DNA of 64,000 nucleotides from Streptomyces sp. NRRL S-340 (lineage in GTDB: Bacteria > Actinomycetota > Actinomycetes > Streptomycetales > Streptomycetaceae): NCBI RefSeq assembly GCF_000720185.1, contig NZ_JOIY01000001.1, positions 1 through 64,000 of the forward strand, read 5' to 3'. Position numbers and translations under genes: made by a program. The notes beneath the pieces were generated by a model that made no database searches, was not told where the DNA came from, and saw nothing but the letters and a program-made list of their open reading frames with translations. Positions 36,624-46,204 of this stretch are shown here, one piece after another (position 1 is the first letter of the stretch; each line of letters starts with the position of its first letter).

Positions 36624-36669
36624 CCACGCGCGCGTGCCGTGCGGGTGCGGCGCGAGCACGCGCGCGTGG
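36624..36669 (-). terminator. possible terminator of the panC-coaX operon
   Basis: CCACGCGCGCGTGC at 36624-36637 pairs perfectly with 36656-36669 (14 bp, 18-nt loop), starting 13 nt past the coaX stop. The arms are themselves nearly self-complementary. There is no T-run, as is common in Streptomyces. Confidence 0.5.
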
Positions 36670-36682
36670 GCGGGCGGCCGCG

Positions 36683-37480
36683 TCACATGCGGGACACGTT
36701 GCGCTCGTAGACCAGCCGCAGTCCGATCAGGGTCAGCCAGGGTTCGTGCTCGTCGATCACGGAGGACTCGCCGAGCACCATCGGGGCGAGCCCGCCGGTC
36801 GCGATCACGGTGACCTCGTCCGGGTCGTCGGACAGTTCGCGGGCCATGCGGCCCACGACGCCGTCGACCTGTCCTGCGAACCCGTAGACGATGCCCGCCT
36901 GCATGGCCTCGACCGTGTTCTTGCCGATCACGCTGCGCGGCCGGGCCACCTCGATCTTGCGCAGCTGGGCGCCCTTGACTCCGAGGGCGTCCACGGAGAT
37001 CTCGATACCGGGGGCGATGACGCCGCCGATGTACTCCCCGCGCGCGGAGACCGCGTCGAACGTCGTCGCCGTACCGAAGTCCACGACGATGGCCGGGCCC
37101 CCGTACAGCTCGACGGCCGCGACCGCGTTGATGATGCGGTCCGCGCCGACCTCCTTGGGGTTGTCGGTCAGGATCGGCACCCCGGTCTTGACGCCCGGCT
37201 CGACGAGCACGGCCGGCACGTCGCCGTAGTAGCGCCGGGTCACCTCGCGCAGCTCGTGGAGCACCGACGGCACGGTCGCGCAGATCGCGATGCCGTCGAT
37301 GCCGTCGCCCAGCTCGTCGCCGAGCAGGGGGTGCATGCCCATCAGGCCCTGCAGCAGCACGGCCAGCTCGTCGGCCGTGCGCCGGGCGTCCGTGGAGATG
37401 CGCCAGTGCTCGACGATGTCCTCCCCGTCGAACAGGCCGAGGACGGTGTGCGTGTTGCCCACGTCGATGGTCAGGAGCAT
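36683..37480 (-). CDS. coaX: type III pantothenate kinase
   Basis: Phosphorylates pantothenate, the first committed step to CoA. 265 residues, normal for CoaX. ASKHA signatures: DVGNTHTVLG at the N-terminus, GADR, and VVDFGTATTFDAV. ATG 37480 lies 8 nt after nadC, so the gene is the last member of the panC-nadB-nadC-coaX run. Actinobacteria often also carry a type I kinase (coaA) elsewhere. Confidence 0.95.
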   Translation of the reverse strand: MLLTIDVGNTHTVLGLFDGEDIVEHWRISTDARRTADELAVLLQGLMGMHPLLGDELGDGIDGIAICATVPSVLHELREVTRRYYGDVPAVLVEPGVKTGVPILTDNPKEVGADRIINAVAAVELYGGPAIVVDFGTATTFDAVSARGEYIGGVIAPGIEISVDALGVKGAQLRKIEVARPRSVIGKNTVEAMQAGIVYGFAGQVDGVVGRMARELSDDPDEVTVIATGGLAPMVLGESSVIDEHEPWLTLIGLRLVYERNVSRM

Positions 37481-37488
37481 GGCCGGTC

Positions 37489-38466
37489 CTACTCCGCCTC
37501 GCGCAGGTCCAGGCCGATGTCCAGGATCGGCGAGGAGTGGGTGAGGGCCCCGACGGCGAGGAAGTCGACGCCGGTCTCCGCGTAGGCGCGGGCGTTGCCC
37601 AGGGTGAGCCGGCCCGAGGCCTCCAGGAGCGCGCGGCCGTCGACGATCGCCACGGCCTCCTCGCACTCGCCGGGCGTGAAGTTGTCCAGCAGGATCAGGT
37701 CGGCGCCCGCGTCCACGACCTCGCGCAACTGGTGCAGGGTGTCGACCTCGACCTCGATCGGCACGTCCGGGAAGGCCTCCCGTACGGCCTTGAAGGCCTG
37801 CCCGACGCCGCCGGCGGCCACCACGTGGTTGTCCTTGACCAGGGCGGCGTCCGAGAGGGACATGCGGTGGTTGACGCCCCCGCCGGCCCGGACGGCGAAC
37901 TTCTCCAGGGACCGCAGGCCCGGCGTCGTCTTGCGGGTGTCGCGCACCTTGGCCCCGGTGCCGTCCAGGGCGTCCGCCCACGCGCGCGTGGCGCTGGCGA
38001 TGCCCGACAGGCGGCACAGCAGGTTGAGGGCGCTGCGCTCGGCGGTCAGCAGGTCGCGCGTGCGCGTGGTGACCGACAGCAGCTTCTGCCCGGCCTCGAC
38101 GCGGTCGCCGTCCTCGACGTGCCGCTCCACCTCGAACTCGTCCGTGCACACCACCGAGAGCACCGCCTCGGCGACGCGCAGGCCCGCCACCACGCCGGCC
38201 TCACGCGCGGTGAAGTCGCCGGTGGCCACGGCCTCCTCGGGGATGGTCGCGACCGTCGTCACGTCCACGCCGTGGGCCAGGTCCTCCTGGATGGCCACGT
38301 TGGCGATGTCCTCGACCTCCACGGGGTCGAGTCCGGCAGCGGCCAGCAGCTCGGCGAGCGCGGGGTCCAGCCCGCACTCCAGGTACTCCTCGTCGGCGTC
38401 CGCGCCGCAGGCACAGCCGTCGCCGCAGCCTCCGTTCGAGGCGAGGGGAAGGTCTTCGGTGCTCAC
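37489..38466 (-). CDS. nadC: nicotinate-nucleotide pyrophosphorylase (quinolinate phosphoribosyltransferase)
   Basis: Converts quinolinate and PRPP to nicotinate mononucleotide in de novo NAD synthesis. 325 residues from GTG 38466. The catalytic parts are clear: DVTT, RDTRKTTPGLRSLEK, NHRMSLSDAALVKDNH, VEVDTL, and LLDNF. The first 40 residues are an extension beyond the usual family start and carry a Cys cluster (GGCGDGCACG, then a further Cys), absent from classical NadC. It starts 5 nt after the nadB stop; GGAG lies in the nadB tail. Confidence 0.94.
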   Translation of the reverse strand: MSTEDLPLASNGGCGDGCACGADADEEYLECGLDPALAELLAAAGLDPVEVEDIANVAIQEDLAHGVDVTTVATIPEEAVATGDFTAREAGVVAGLRVAEAVLSVVCTDEFEVERHVEDGDRVEAGQKLLSVTTRTRDLLTAERSALNLLCRLSGIASATRAWADALDGTGAKVRDTRKTTPGLRSLEKFAVRAGGGVNHRMSLSDAALVKDNHVVAAGGVGQAFKAVREAFPDVPIEVEVDTLHQLREVVDAGADLILLDNFTPGECEEAVAIVDGRALLEASGRLTLGNARAYAETGVDFLAVGALTHSSPILDIGLDLREAE

Positions 38467-38471
38467 TTGTG

Positions 38472-40205
38472 TCACTGCTCCTGGGGACGGCGGGGCGCGG
38501 TGGCCTCGGGACGGGTCGGGGGGAAGTCTGCGGTGTCCGTGGTGTGCACGAGGGGCGTACGCGCGGAGTCCAGCCGTACGACGATGTGGCGGCGCCAGCG
38601 GGCGTCGTCGCGGTCGGCGTGGTCCTCGCGCCAGTGGCAGCCGCGGGTCTCCTCCCGCAGCCGGGCTGCGGCGACCAGGACCCGGGCCACGCACAGGAGG
38701 TTGGTGGCCTCCCAGGTGTCGACGCCGGGCTCGGCGGTCTTGCCGTTCTCCTCCAGCGCGCCACGGGCCTCGGCGTGCAGTTGTTCGAGCCGGTCGGCGG
38801 CCGTGGCCAGGGACGCGGCGGAGCGCAGCACGCCCGCGCCCTCGGTCATGACGCGCTGGATCGCGAACCGGGTCTCGGGGGCCAGCAGGGGGTGCGCGGG
38901 CTGCCCGGCGGGCGGGACGGGCTGCGGCACGCGCGCGTGCAGGCCGTTCTCGGACCGCTCCCGCGCGATGTCGGCGGCGATCCGCTCGGCGTAGACCAGC
39001 CCCTCGAGCAGGGAGTTGGAGGCGAGCCGGTTGGCGCCGTGGACGCCGGTGCAGGCGACCTCACCGCACGCGTACAGACCGGGCACGGTGGTCCTGCCGC
39101 AGGAGTCGGTGCGCACGCCCCCGGAGGCGTAGTGGGCGGCCGGGGCGACCGGGATCGGCTCGGTGACCGGGTCGATGCCGTGGGCGCGGCAGGCGGCCAG
39201 GATCGTCGGGAAGCGGTGCTCCCACATCGCGGCCCCGAAGTGCCGGGCGTCGAGGAACATGTGCGCGGCGCCCTGCTCCTGCATGCGGCGCGTGATGCCC
39301 TTGGCGACGATGTCCCGGGGCGCCAGCTCGGCCAGTTCGTGCTGCCCCACCATGAACCGCACGCCGTCGGCGTCGACCAGGTGGGCACCCTCGCCGCGCA
39401 CCGCCTCGGAGACGAGCGGCTGCTGCCCCTCGGCGTCCGCGCCCAGGAAGAGCACGGTGGGGTGGAACTGCACGAACTCCAGGTCGGAGACCTCCGCGCC
39501 CGCGCGCAGGGCGAGCGCCACGCCGTCGCCCGTGGACACGGACGGGTTGGTGGTCGCGGAGAAGACCTGGCCCATGCCGCCGGTGGCGAGGACCACGGCG
39601 GGCGCGTGCACGGCGCCCACGCCGTCGTGCTGGCCCTCGCCCATGACGTGCAGGGTCACGCCGGCGGTGCGGCCCTCGGCGTCGGTCAGCAGGTCCAGCA
39701 CGAGCGCGTTCTCGACGGTGCGCACCCCGCGCGCGCGGACCGCGTCGACGAGCGCCCGGGAGACCTCGGCGCCGGTCGCGTCACCGCCCGCGTGCGCGAT
39801 GCGGCGGCGGTGGTGGCCGCCCTCGCGGGTGAGCTGGATGCCGCCCTCGTCGTCCGTGTCGAACCGCGCACCGGTGGAGATCAGGCGCCGTACGGCGTCG
39901 GGACCGTCGGTGACGAGGATCCGCACCGCCTCCTGGTCGCACAGGCCGGCGCCGGCCACCAGGGTGTCGTCCAGGTGCTGTCCGGGGGTGTCGCCCTCGC
40001 CGAGGGCCGCGGCGATGCCGCCCTGCGCCCAGCGGGTGGAGCCGTCGTCGAGGCGGGCCTTGGTGACGACGACGGTGGTCAGGCCCGCGGCCTCGCAGCG
40101 CAGGGCGGCGGTCAGGCCGGCGACACCGGAGCCGACGACCACGACGTCCGCGGCGATGGACCACCCGGGCGCGGGCGCGTGCAGTCGTATGCCTGTGCTG
40201 GTCAC
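38472..40205 (-). CDS. nadB: L-aspartate oxidase
   Basis: FAD enzyme that oxidises aspartate to iminoaspartate for quinolinate synthesis. 577 residues: N-terminal FAD fold [29 protein letters not shown], flavoprotein motifs [15 protein letters not shown] and [15 protein letters not shown], and a helical C-terminal domain. GTG 40205 overlaps the panC stop by 4 nt (GTGA), so translation is coupled. Quinolinate synthase (nadA) is not in this window. Confidence 0.96.
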   Translation of the reverse strand: MTSTGIRLHAPAPGWSIAADVVVVGSGVAGLTAALRCEAAGLTTVVVTKARLDDGSTRWAQGGIAAALGEGDTPGQHLDDTLVAGAGLCDQEAVRILVTDGPDAVRRLISTGARFDTDDEGGIQLTREGGHHRRRIAHAGGDATGAEVSRALVDAVRARGVRTVENALVLDLLTDAEGRTAGVTLHVMGEGQHDGVGAVHAPAVVLATGGMGQVFSATTNPSVSTGDGVALALRAGAEVSDLEFVQFHPTVLFLGADAEGQQPLVSEAVRGEGAHLVDADGVRFMVGQHELAELAPRDIVAKGITRRMQEQGAAHMFLDARHFGAAMWEHRFPTILAACRAHGIDPVTEPIPVAPAAHYASGGVRTDSCGRTTVPGLYACGEVACTGVHGANRLASNSLLEGLVYAERIAADIARERSENGLHARVPQPVPPAGQPAHPLLAPETRFAIQRVMTEGAGVLRSAASLATAADRLEQLHAEARGALEENGKTAEPGVDTWEATNLLCVARVLVAAARLREETRGCHWREDHADRDDARWRRHIVVRLDSARTPLVHTTDTADFPPTRPEATAPRRPQEQ

Positions 40206-41230
40206 GAGGCGGCTCCAAGGGGTTCCCGGGGCCCTGGGGTCCCGGGGTGCTGGAAGATGAGGGGCAGGTTGTCGATCAGGCGGGTCGCCCCGACCCGGGC
40301 GGCGACGGCTAGCACGGCCTCGCCGGTGAAGTCGTCCCCGATCTCGGTGAAGTCGGACGGGTCGACGAGGGCCAGGTAGTCGAGTTCGAGCGGCGGGTCC
40401 AGGCGGGCGGCCTCGTCGAGGACCAGCCGGGCCGCCGCGCGGACGGCGTCCGCCGCGCCGGGTGACGCCTTGGCGACCGCGGCCGCGTCGGCTGCCGCGC
40501 GGGACTCCCCCAGCGCGCTCAGCGCCTCGGCACGCGCGCGCGTGGAGGGCACTTCACGGGCCCGGGCGCGCAGGGCCTCCTGGGCGGCGTGCCGGTCGCG
40601 GCCGGCGAAGAGTGCCTGGGAGAGGGCGAGAGCGGTCTGCCGTTCCCGCGGGGAGAGGTAGCGGTTGCGGCTGGACAGGGCCAGTCCGTCGTCCTCGCGG
40701 ACGGTGGGGACGGCGACGATCTCCACGCCGAAGTTCAGGTCGCGCACCATGCGGCGGATCAGGGCGAGCTGCTGGGCGTCCTTCTGGCCGTACAGGGCGG
40801 CGTCGGGGCGGGTCAGGTGCAGCAGCTTGGCGACGACGGTGAGCATGCCGTCGAAGTGACCGGGGCGCGAGGCGCCCTCCAGCCGCTCGCCCATGGGTCC
40901 GGCGGTGACCCGGACCTGCGGCTCGCCGCCGGGGTAGACCTCGTCGACGGAGGGCGCGAACACCACGTCGGCGCCCGCCTGCTCGGCGATCTTGAGGTCG
41001 GCGTCCAGGGTGCGCGGGTAGCGGTCGAGGTCCTCGCCCGCGCCGAACTGGAGCGGGTTGACGAAGACGGTGACGACGACCTCGCCGTCGCCGCCGGCGA
41101 GGGCGCGCGCGGCGCGGATCAGGGTGGCGTGGCCCTCGTGCAGGGCGCCCATGGTCATCACGACGGCACGGCGGCCGGTGCGCCCGCGCGCGTGCAGCTC
41201 GTCGGAGGTGCGCAGCAGGGTGGTGGTCAT
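40202..41230 (-). CDS. panC: pantothenate synthetase (pantoate-beta-alanine ligase)
   Basis: Joins pantoate and beta-alanine with ATP. 342 residues, longer than the usual 280-310 because of an Ala/Arg-rich stretch near 240-285 and a Pro-rich end. Motifs are MGALHEGH (27-34), GQKDAQQL and [12 protein letters not shown] 41230 follows GGAG; the frame extends upstream into the preceding gene, but without a better start. It overlaps nadB by 4 nt. The upstream DUF2520 gene ends 157 bp before and may be cotranscribed. Confidence 0.95.
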   Translation of the reverse strand: MTTTLLRTSDELHARGRTGRRAVVMTMGALHEGHATLIRAARALAGGDGEVVVTVFVNPLQFGAGEDLDRYPRTLDADLKIAEQAGADVVFAPSVDEVYPGGEPQVRVTAGPMGERLEGASRPGHFDGMLTVVAKLLHLTRPDAALYGQKDAQQLALIRRMVRDLNFGVEIVAVPTVREDDGLALSSRNRYLSPRERQTALALSQALFAGRDRHAAQEALRARAREVPSTRARAEALSALGESRAAADAAAVAKASPGAADAVRAAARLVLDEAARLDPPLELDYLALVDPSDFTEIGDDFTGEAVLAVAARVGATRLIDNLPLIFQHPGTPGPREPLGAAS

Positions 41231-41387
41231 CGGGCGTCTCCGTTCTCGGGCGCCGGGGTCACCGGGCGGCCTTCCTGTGCGTACTCCGGTGCTGTTGTCC
41301 GCGGTGCCGTGGCCCGCGGTGCCGCTCGGCCGGTCCGCGCGGCCGTGGGCCGCGGTGCCGTCCGGTTCGCCGAGTGCCCCGCGCGGG

Positions 41388-42341
41388 TCATCGGGCATCC
41401 CCTTCGCCGCCGGTCCGGCCGGGGCCGCCGGTCGCGTCGGTTCCTCCGGCCAGGACGTCCAGCAGGTCCTCGGCCAGTTCCGGCTTCAGCAGGCCGTGGG
41501 CGAGGGCGCGGTCGGCGGTGGCGCGCGCCATCGCCAGGTAGCCGGAGACGGTCTGCGGGGCGTGCCGGCGCAGCTCGGCGACGTGCGCCGCGACCGTGCC
41601 CGCGTCGCCGCGCGCGACGGGGCCGGTGAGCGCGGCGTCACCGGAGCGCAGGGCGTTGTCCAGGGCGGCGCCGAGCAGCGGGCCGAGCATCCGGTCGGGG
41701 GCCCCGACACCGGCGTCACGCAGCAGCTCCATGGACTGCGCCACCAGCGTCACCAGGTGGTTGGCGCCCAGGGCGAGCGCCGCGTGGTAGAGCGGCCGCA
41801 TGTCCTCGGCGATCCACTCGGGCTCGCCGCCCATCTCGATGACCAGGGCCTCCGCGGCCAGCCGCAGCTCCTCGGGGGCGGTGACGCCGAAGGAGCACCC
41901 GGCCAGCCGCTGCACGTCCACGGCGGTGCCGGTGAAGGTCATCGCCGGGTGCAGGGCGAGCGGCAGCGCGCCCGCGCGCAGGGCCGGGTCCAGCACCTTC
42001 GCGCCGTACCGGCCGGAGGTGTGCACGAGCAGCTGGCCCGGCCGGACGGCGCCGGTCTCGGCCAGGCCCGCGACGAGAGCGGGCAGGGTGTCGTCGGGGA
42101 CGGTCAGCAGCACCAGGTCGGCGCGCCGGAGCACCTCGGCGGGCGCCACCAGGGGGACACCGGGGAGCATCAGGTCGGCCCGGCGCCTGGAGGCGGCGGA
42201 GACGCCCGAGGCCGCCACCGGCCGGTGGCCCGCGAGCTGGAGGGAGGCGGCGAGCGCGGGGCCCACCCGGCCGGCGCCGACGACGCCGACGGTGAGCCGC
42301 GCGGGGCGGTCCCTGGGGACTGGCTGTTGGCTTGTACTCAC
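41388..42341 (-). CDS. Rossmann-like and DUF2520 domain protein, possible oxidoreductase
   Basis: 317 residues. The N-terminal NAD(P)-binding fold starts [17 protein letters not shown]; the C-terminal helical DUF2520 domain begins near [10 protein letters not shown] and is of the 6-phosphogluconate dehydrogenase-like type. This family commonly lies beside panC in actinobacteria, and its overall plan resembles ketopantoate reductase. A role in pantoate supply is therefore a reasonable guess, but unproven. The start is GTG 42341; no strong ribosome-binding site. Confidence 0.82.
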   Translation of the reverse strand: MSTSQQPVPRDRPARLTVGVVGAGRVGPALAASLQLAGHRPVAASGVSAASRRRADLMLPGVPLVAPAEVLRRADLVLLTVPDDTLPALVAGLAETGAVRPGQLLVHTSGRYGAKVLDPALRAGALPLALHPAMTFTGTAVDVQRLAGCSFGVTAPEELRLAAEALVIEMGGEPEWIAEDMRPLYHAALALGANHLVTLVAQSMELLRDAGVGAPDRMLGPLLGAALDNALRSGDAALTGPVARGDAGTVAAHVAELRRHAPQTVSGYLAMARATADRALAHGLLKPELAEDLLDVLAGGTDATGGPGRTGGEGDAR

Positions 42342-42513
42342 GCGGCAGTGGCCTTCCGTTCCAGTCCGCTCCGGGTACCGGACGATTTCTCGTCATGTTA
42401 ACGCTATCGGTGCGGCGGGCGTCCGGTTGTCCACAGGCTGTGGGTTTCGCCACGGCGGCCCGGGGACGGAAACCGGGTACCCGCCACGCCCGGCGCGCGG
42501 GATGATCCACGGC

Positions 42514-43821
42514 ATGAGCGACAGCACGGAACAGGCAGGACAGGATCCGGCGGCCCAGGGCCCGGTGGGGCATGCCCCAGCAGGGCGCGGCGAGGCGGGG
42601 CGGGAGCGCGCAGGGCAGGAGCGCACCGAGCGGGGCGTGCGCCCGGAGGAGCCGGTGTCGGACGAGGAGCGGCGCAAGCGGTTGCGGGAACGGCGCATAG
42701 CCGTGAGCCGGGGCGCCGAGCGCGTGCTCTCGCGCTCCGGGTACCTGGGCACGCTCCGGGAGCGGCTCGCGGACCTGGACCGGGCGCGGGAGGTCTACGA
42801 CCTCGACGAGCTGGCGGACTTCTACGGCAGCGGCGTCGTCGAGGCCCTGGAGGGCCGGGTCGCCGCGCTGCTCGGCAAGGACGCCGCCGCCTTCTTCCCG
42901 ACCGGCACGATGGCGCAGCAGGTCGCCCTGCGCTGCTGGGCGGCGCGTACCGGGAACCCGGCCGTGGCCCTGCACGCCCTCTCCCACCCCGAGGTGCACG
43001 AACGCCAGGCCTTCAGCCAGGTCTCCGGGCTGCGCCCGGTGCGGGTGACGAACGAGCCGCGGCAGCCGACCGCCGACGAGGTGCGCGGCCTGGACGAGTC
43101 CTTCGGGACGCTGATGCTGGAGCTGCCCCTGAGAGACGCCGGTTTCGTGCTGCCCTCCTGGCAGGAGCTGACCGAGGTCGTCGCGGCGGCGCGCGAGCGG
43201 GAGGCGGTGGTGCACTTCGACGGGGCGCGCCTGTGGGAGTCCACCGAGCATCTCGGGCGGTCACTGGCAAAGATCGCGGACCTGGCCGACAGCGTGTACG
43301 TGTCGCTCTACAAGTCCCTGGAGGGTCTCGGCGGCGCCGTGCTCGCCGGGCCCGGGGAACTGATCGAGGAAGCGAAGGCCTGGCGGCACCGGTACGGCGG
43401 CACGGTCTTCCAGCAGTTCCCGACCGCCCTGTCGGCGCTGGCCGGGCTCGACCGGGAGCTGCCCCGGCTGCCCTCGTACGTGCGGCACGCGCGCGTGGTG
43501 GCCGCCGCGCTGCGCGAGGGCTTCACCGCGGCCGGGGTGCCCTGGTTCCGCGTGCATCCCGAGGTGCCGCACACGCACGAGTTCCAGGTCTGGCTGCCGT
43601 ACGACGCGGACGTGCTCGCCGAGGCTGCGGTGCGGCAGGCCGAGGCGACGGGAACCCTGTTGTTCGCCCGCCCCTGGGACCGGGGCGGCCCCGGGCTCAC
43701 CTTCACCGAGGTGACCGTGCGGGCCGCCGGCCTGGAGTGGGCTGCCGACGACGTGAGGGCGGCCGTCGCCGGCTTCGTCGCACGGCTGCGGGAGGAGCAA
43801 GAGGAGCAGAAGGGGCAGTAG
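42514..43821 (+). CDS. beta-eliminating lyase / threonine aldolase-like PLP enzyme
   Basis: 435 residues, fold-type I PLP enzyme. Asp236 in VVHFDGARLWES contacts the cofactor ring and Lys267 in SLYKSLEGLGG forms the Schiff base; this matches the low-specificity L-threonine aldolase group that cleaves threonine to glycine and acetaldehyde. The first 50 residues are a polar Gly/Glu/Arg extension. ATG 42514 is used; an in-frame ATG at 42502 is also possible. It converges with the small gene at 43859. Confidence 0.85.
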   Translation: MSDSTEQAGQDPAAQGPVGHAPAGRGEAGRERAGQERTERGVRPEEPVSDEERRKRLRERRIAVSRGAERVLSRSGYLGTLRERLADLDRAREVYDLDELADFYGSGVVEALEGRVAALLGKDAAAFFPTGTMAQQVALRCWAARTGNPAVALHALSHPEVHERQAFSQVSGLRPVRVTNEPRQPTADEVRGLDESFGTLMLELPLRDAGFVLPSWQELTEVVAAAREREAVVHFDGARLWESTEHLGRSLAKIADLADSVYVSLYKSLEGLGGAVLAGPGELIEEAKAWRHRYGGTVFQQFPTALSALAGLDRELPRLPSYVRHARVVAAALREGFTAAGVPWFRVHPEVPHTHEFQVWLPYDADVLAEAAVRQAEATGTLLFARPWDRGGPGLTFTEVTVRAAGLEWAADDVRAAVAGFVARLREEQEEQKGQ

Positions 43822-43858
43822 GTGCCTGGCGTGCGGGAGGCACGGCGGACGCGCAAGG

Positions 43859-44122
43859 TCAGCAACCGCCAGGGCGAGACCGGTGCAGTGGCCGGCCACG
43901 GAGCAGGGCCGGCCGTGGGCGGCGGGCCGGACGCAGCAGCCGGCTCAGCGCGAGGCGCAGCCGTCCGCGGGCCGGGCGCCCGGCGAGCACCGCGCGGAAG
44001 CGCCGTTCCTCGCGCAGTCCGCGTAGCGCCTCCCGGTCGTTCAGGCCCGGCGCGGGGGGCTCCGGCTCGCCGTGCTGCCGGGCGCGGTGGACGTCGAGGA
44101 GGTACTGCTCGGTGATGCTCAT
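43859..44122 (-). CDS. small basic protein, unknown function, divergent from ArsR/DUF5937 regulator
   Basis: 87 residues, strongly basic: N-terminus MSITEQYLLDVHRARQHGE, then EALRGLREERRFRAVLAGRP, and an Arg/Leu/Pro-rich tail. Short proteins with this beginning are familiar to me in Streptomyces, so I take it as real although no domain is known. ATG 44122 has an AAGGCG element upstream. The 25-bp palindrome at 44242-44266 lies between this gene and the divergent ArsR gene, suggesting shared control. Confidence 0.6.
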   Translation of the reverse strand: MSITEQYLLDVHRARQHGEPEPPAPGLNDREALRGLREERRFRAVLAGRPARGRLRLALSRLLRPARRPRPALLRGRPLHRSRPGGC

Positions 44123-44241
44123 GGCGTATCGCCTTCTGGGGACGCGAGAGGGAGGAACGGGAACGGCGGGGAACGGCCGGCGACGGGCTCCGCGGCCGCC
44201 CGGTCCGCTCCAGGTTGCGCCGGTGCCCGCGCGAAGTCCCG

Positions 44242-44266
44242 CCGATTGACGGCGGCCGTCAATCGG
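44242..44266. promoter_or_regulatory. 25-bp perfect palindrome, probable ArsR-type operator
   Basis: CCGATTGACGGC (44242-44253) is exactly complementary to GCCGTCAATCGG (44255-44266), with a single central G. It lies 38 bp before the ArsR/DUF5937 start codon and 119 bp from the divergent small gene. The size and symmetry fit binding by a winged-helix dimer. Confidence 0.8.
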
Positions 44267-44303
44267 GGACGGCGTTGTCGGTGGCGGCGTGCACCATGAG
44301 GAC

Positions 44304-45410
44304 ATGAGCGTGCGCATCGACATCACGGGGCTGCGGCCGGAGAGGGCCGCGGCCGTGCCCTCGCCCCTGGCCGAGCTGGGCATGGCGCTGCACGCGCTGT
44401 CCGAGCCGGGGCACCACCCGGGCCTCCAGGGCTGGGCCACGGGCGTGACCGCCCGGCTCGACTCGCATCTCGCCGACCGCATGTGCGAGGCGGACTTCCT
44501 GTGGCGGACGACGTTCTCCGACCTGTTCCTGCCCTGCGCGGGCCTGCCGGGCCGGACGGCGCTGCCGGGCCAGTCCCTCGCCGAGGAGCTGGACCTGCTC
44601 GACAAGCTGTCCGACGAGCAGTTCGTGGACGCCGCCCTGGAGTTCACCTGCGCCCTGCCCTACGGCGAACCGGGCGCCGGCCCGCTCACCGACGCGGGGC
44701 TGCGCCGGCGGGCCCTGGAGCTGGCCGCGGCGCGCGGGCCGCAGCAGGTGCGCTTCAGCGAGCGCCTGCTGGCCGACCCGCCGCTCATCCGGGCGTGGCT
44801 GCGGCAGTTCCTCCAGGACTGCGACGAGGCGTTCTTCGCGGAGACCTGGTCCCGGCTGGGCCACCAGCTCGCGGCGGACGCCCGGCACAAGACGGAGCTG
44901 CTGCGCCGCCGGGGACTGGCCGAGGCGCTGGCCGCGGTGTCCCCGGCGGTCGAGCTGGACGAGGCGGCCGGCCGGATCACCGTCGACAAACTCGGTGACG
45001 GCCGTACGGCCACGGCGGACGGCGGCCTGCTGCTGATACCGACGAGCCTGGGCTGGCCGCACCTGATGGTCCTGCACCGCCACGGCTGGCAGCCGGTGCT
45101 GCACTACCCGGCCGCCTCTCCCGAGCTGTCCGCCCCGCCCTCGGTGGAGCAGCTGACCCTGCGGATGTCCGCGCTGTCCCACCCGGTGCGGATGAGGCTG
45201 TGCCGCAGCCTGGCCCGCAGCGCGTTCACCACCAGCGAGCTGACACAGGTGCACGGCATGACCGCGCCGGAGATATCCCGGCACCTGAGCGTGCTCAAGA
45301 AGGCGGGCCTGGTCACCACCCGGCGGCGCGGACGGTACGTCTACCACCAGCTCGACGTGGCGATGGTGGCCCGGCTGGGCAGCGACTTCCTGGAAGGGAT
45401 ACTCCGCTAG
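44304..45410 (+). CDS. ArsR-family regulator with N-terminal DUF5937 domain
   Basis: 368 residues. The first 260 or so form the DUF5937 domain (MSVRIDITGLRPERAAAVPSP, LAELGMALHALSEPGHHPG). The C-terminal 85 residues are an ArsR winged helix (RMSALSHPVRMRLCRSLA, TSELTQVHGMTAPEISRHLS, HQLD). The metal-binding Cys motif of classical ArsR proteins (ELCVCDL) is absent, so the signal is probably sensed by DUF5937. ATG 44304 is chosen; GTG 44289 is in frame. A probable autoregulator through the palindrome just upstream. Confidence 0.85.
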   Translation: MSVRIDITGLRPERAAAVPSPLAELGMALHALSEPGHHPGLQGWATGVTARLDSHLADRMCEADFLWRTTFSDLFLPCAGLPGRTALPGQSLAEELDLLDKLSDEQFVDAALEFTCALPYGEPGAGPLTDAGLRRRALELAAARGPQQVRFSERLLADPPLIRAWLRQFLQDCDEAFFAETWSRLGHQLAADARHKTELLRRRGLAEALAAVSPAVELDEAAGRITVDKLGDGRTATADGGLLLIPTSLGWPHLMVLHRHGWQPVLHYPAASPELSAPPSVEQLTLRMSALSHPVRMRLCRSLARSAFTTSELTQVHGMTAPEISRHLSVLKKAGLVTTRRRGRYVYHQLDVAMVARLGSDFLEGILR

Positions 45411-45540
45411 CCGTGAGGGGTGCCGGACCGGCCGGTGCCGGACCCTGCGGACCGGCAGGAACAGCCCTGGTCGGCCCGGCCGGCACCGGACCGGTCCTCC
45501 GGGCGGCCGGCACCGCAGCGGCCGGCCTGCCTGCCCCCGG

Positions 45541-46173
45541 TCAGTCGAACCGGATGTGCCGCATGCCGACCCCCGCCTGCCGCAGCCGGGTGCGCAGCGG
45601 GCCGCCGGTGTGGGGCCGCAGGGTCAGGCCCGCCAGGACGGCGATGCGGTCCGCGGTCTTCGGCACACTGGTGCGGTCGGTCCACAGGTGCTCGGCGAAC
45701 TCCGGCTCCCGCAGCCGCTCGAGGCAGTGGTCGAGCCGCTGGACGGCCCAGCTCTCCCCGCGCGGGCCCGCGTTCTTCCCGGCGGCGTTCGGGAGCAGGT
45801 GGCCGAGGCGGCGCTCGCGCAGCCGCTTCAGGACCGTCCCGCGCTCCGCGAGCAGGGTGAAGTGCCGTACGTCGTGACCGAGTTCGCGCAGCCGTCCGAC
45901 GGTCTCGGCGAAGTGGCCCGGGTCCGTGACGGTCATGGGGGCGATCACCACCCCGTCGTGCCCGGTCAGGGCCAGGTCGAGCACCTCGACCACGCCCTGC
46001 CGCCAGGACACCAGGTCCTGGAAGTCCCCCCGCTGCGCGGGCGGCAGCATGCGGTGCAGGCCGAAGCCCAGGTGCTCGGGATCGCAGATGACGCTGCCCG
46101 CCAGGCGGCGGTGGATCTCATGTGCGGTCTGTGTCTTGCCGCCCCCGAAGGGGCCGTTGATCCACAGGAGCAT
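45541..46173 (-). CDS. TmrB-like P-loop protein
   Basis: 210 residues. P-loop GPFGGGKT (7-14) right at the N-terminus, then DPEHLGFGLHRMLP, VIAPMTVTDP, HFTLLAERGTVLKRLRER. The layout and these segments match Bacillus subtilis TmrB, an ATP-binding tunicamycin-resistance protein. There is no tunicamycin cluster nearby, so the ligand here is open. ATG 46173 has TAGGGT (46185-46180) 6 nt upstream and is probably leaderless, so it has its own promoter although it lies 31 bp behind the response-regulator gene. Confidence 0.82.
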   Translation of the reverse strand: MLLWINGPFGGGKTQTAHEIHRRLAGSVICDPEHLGFGLHRMLPPAQRGDFQDLVSWRQGVVEVLDLALTGHDGVVIAPMTVTDPGHFAETVGRLRELGHDVRHFTLLAERGTVLKRLRERRLGHLLPNAAGKNAGPRGESWAVQRLDHCLERLREPEFAEHLWTDRTSVPKTADRIAVLAGLTLRPHTGGPLRTRLRQAGVGMRHIRFD

Positions 46174-46204
46174 GCGCAGACCCTACCGGCGCCCGGGCCG
46201 GTCC

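Noticed and set aside
45425..45497. Inverted repeat after the ArsR gene as a terminator
   Set aside because: The arms are imperfect, 37 nt apart and made of repeated CCGG-type words, so pairing could be by chance.
45541..46173. TmrB-like gene as evidence of a tunicamycin biosynthetic cluster
   Set aside because: No biosynthetic genes lie nearby; TmrB relatives occur widely without such clusters.
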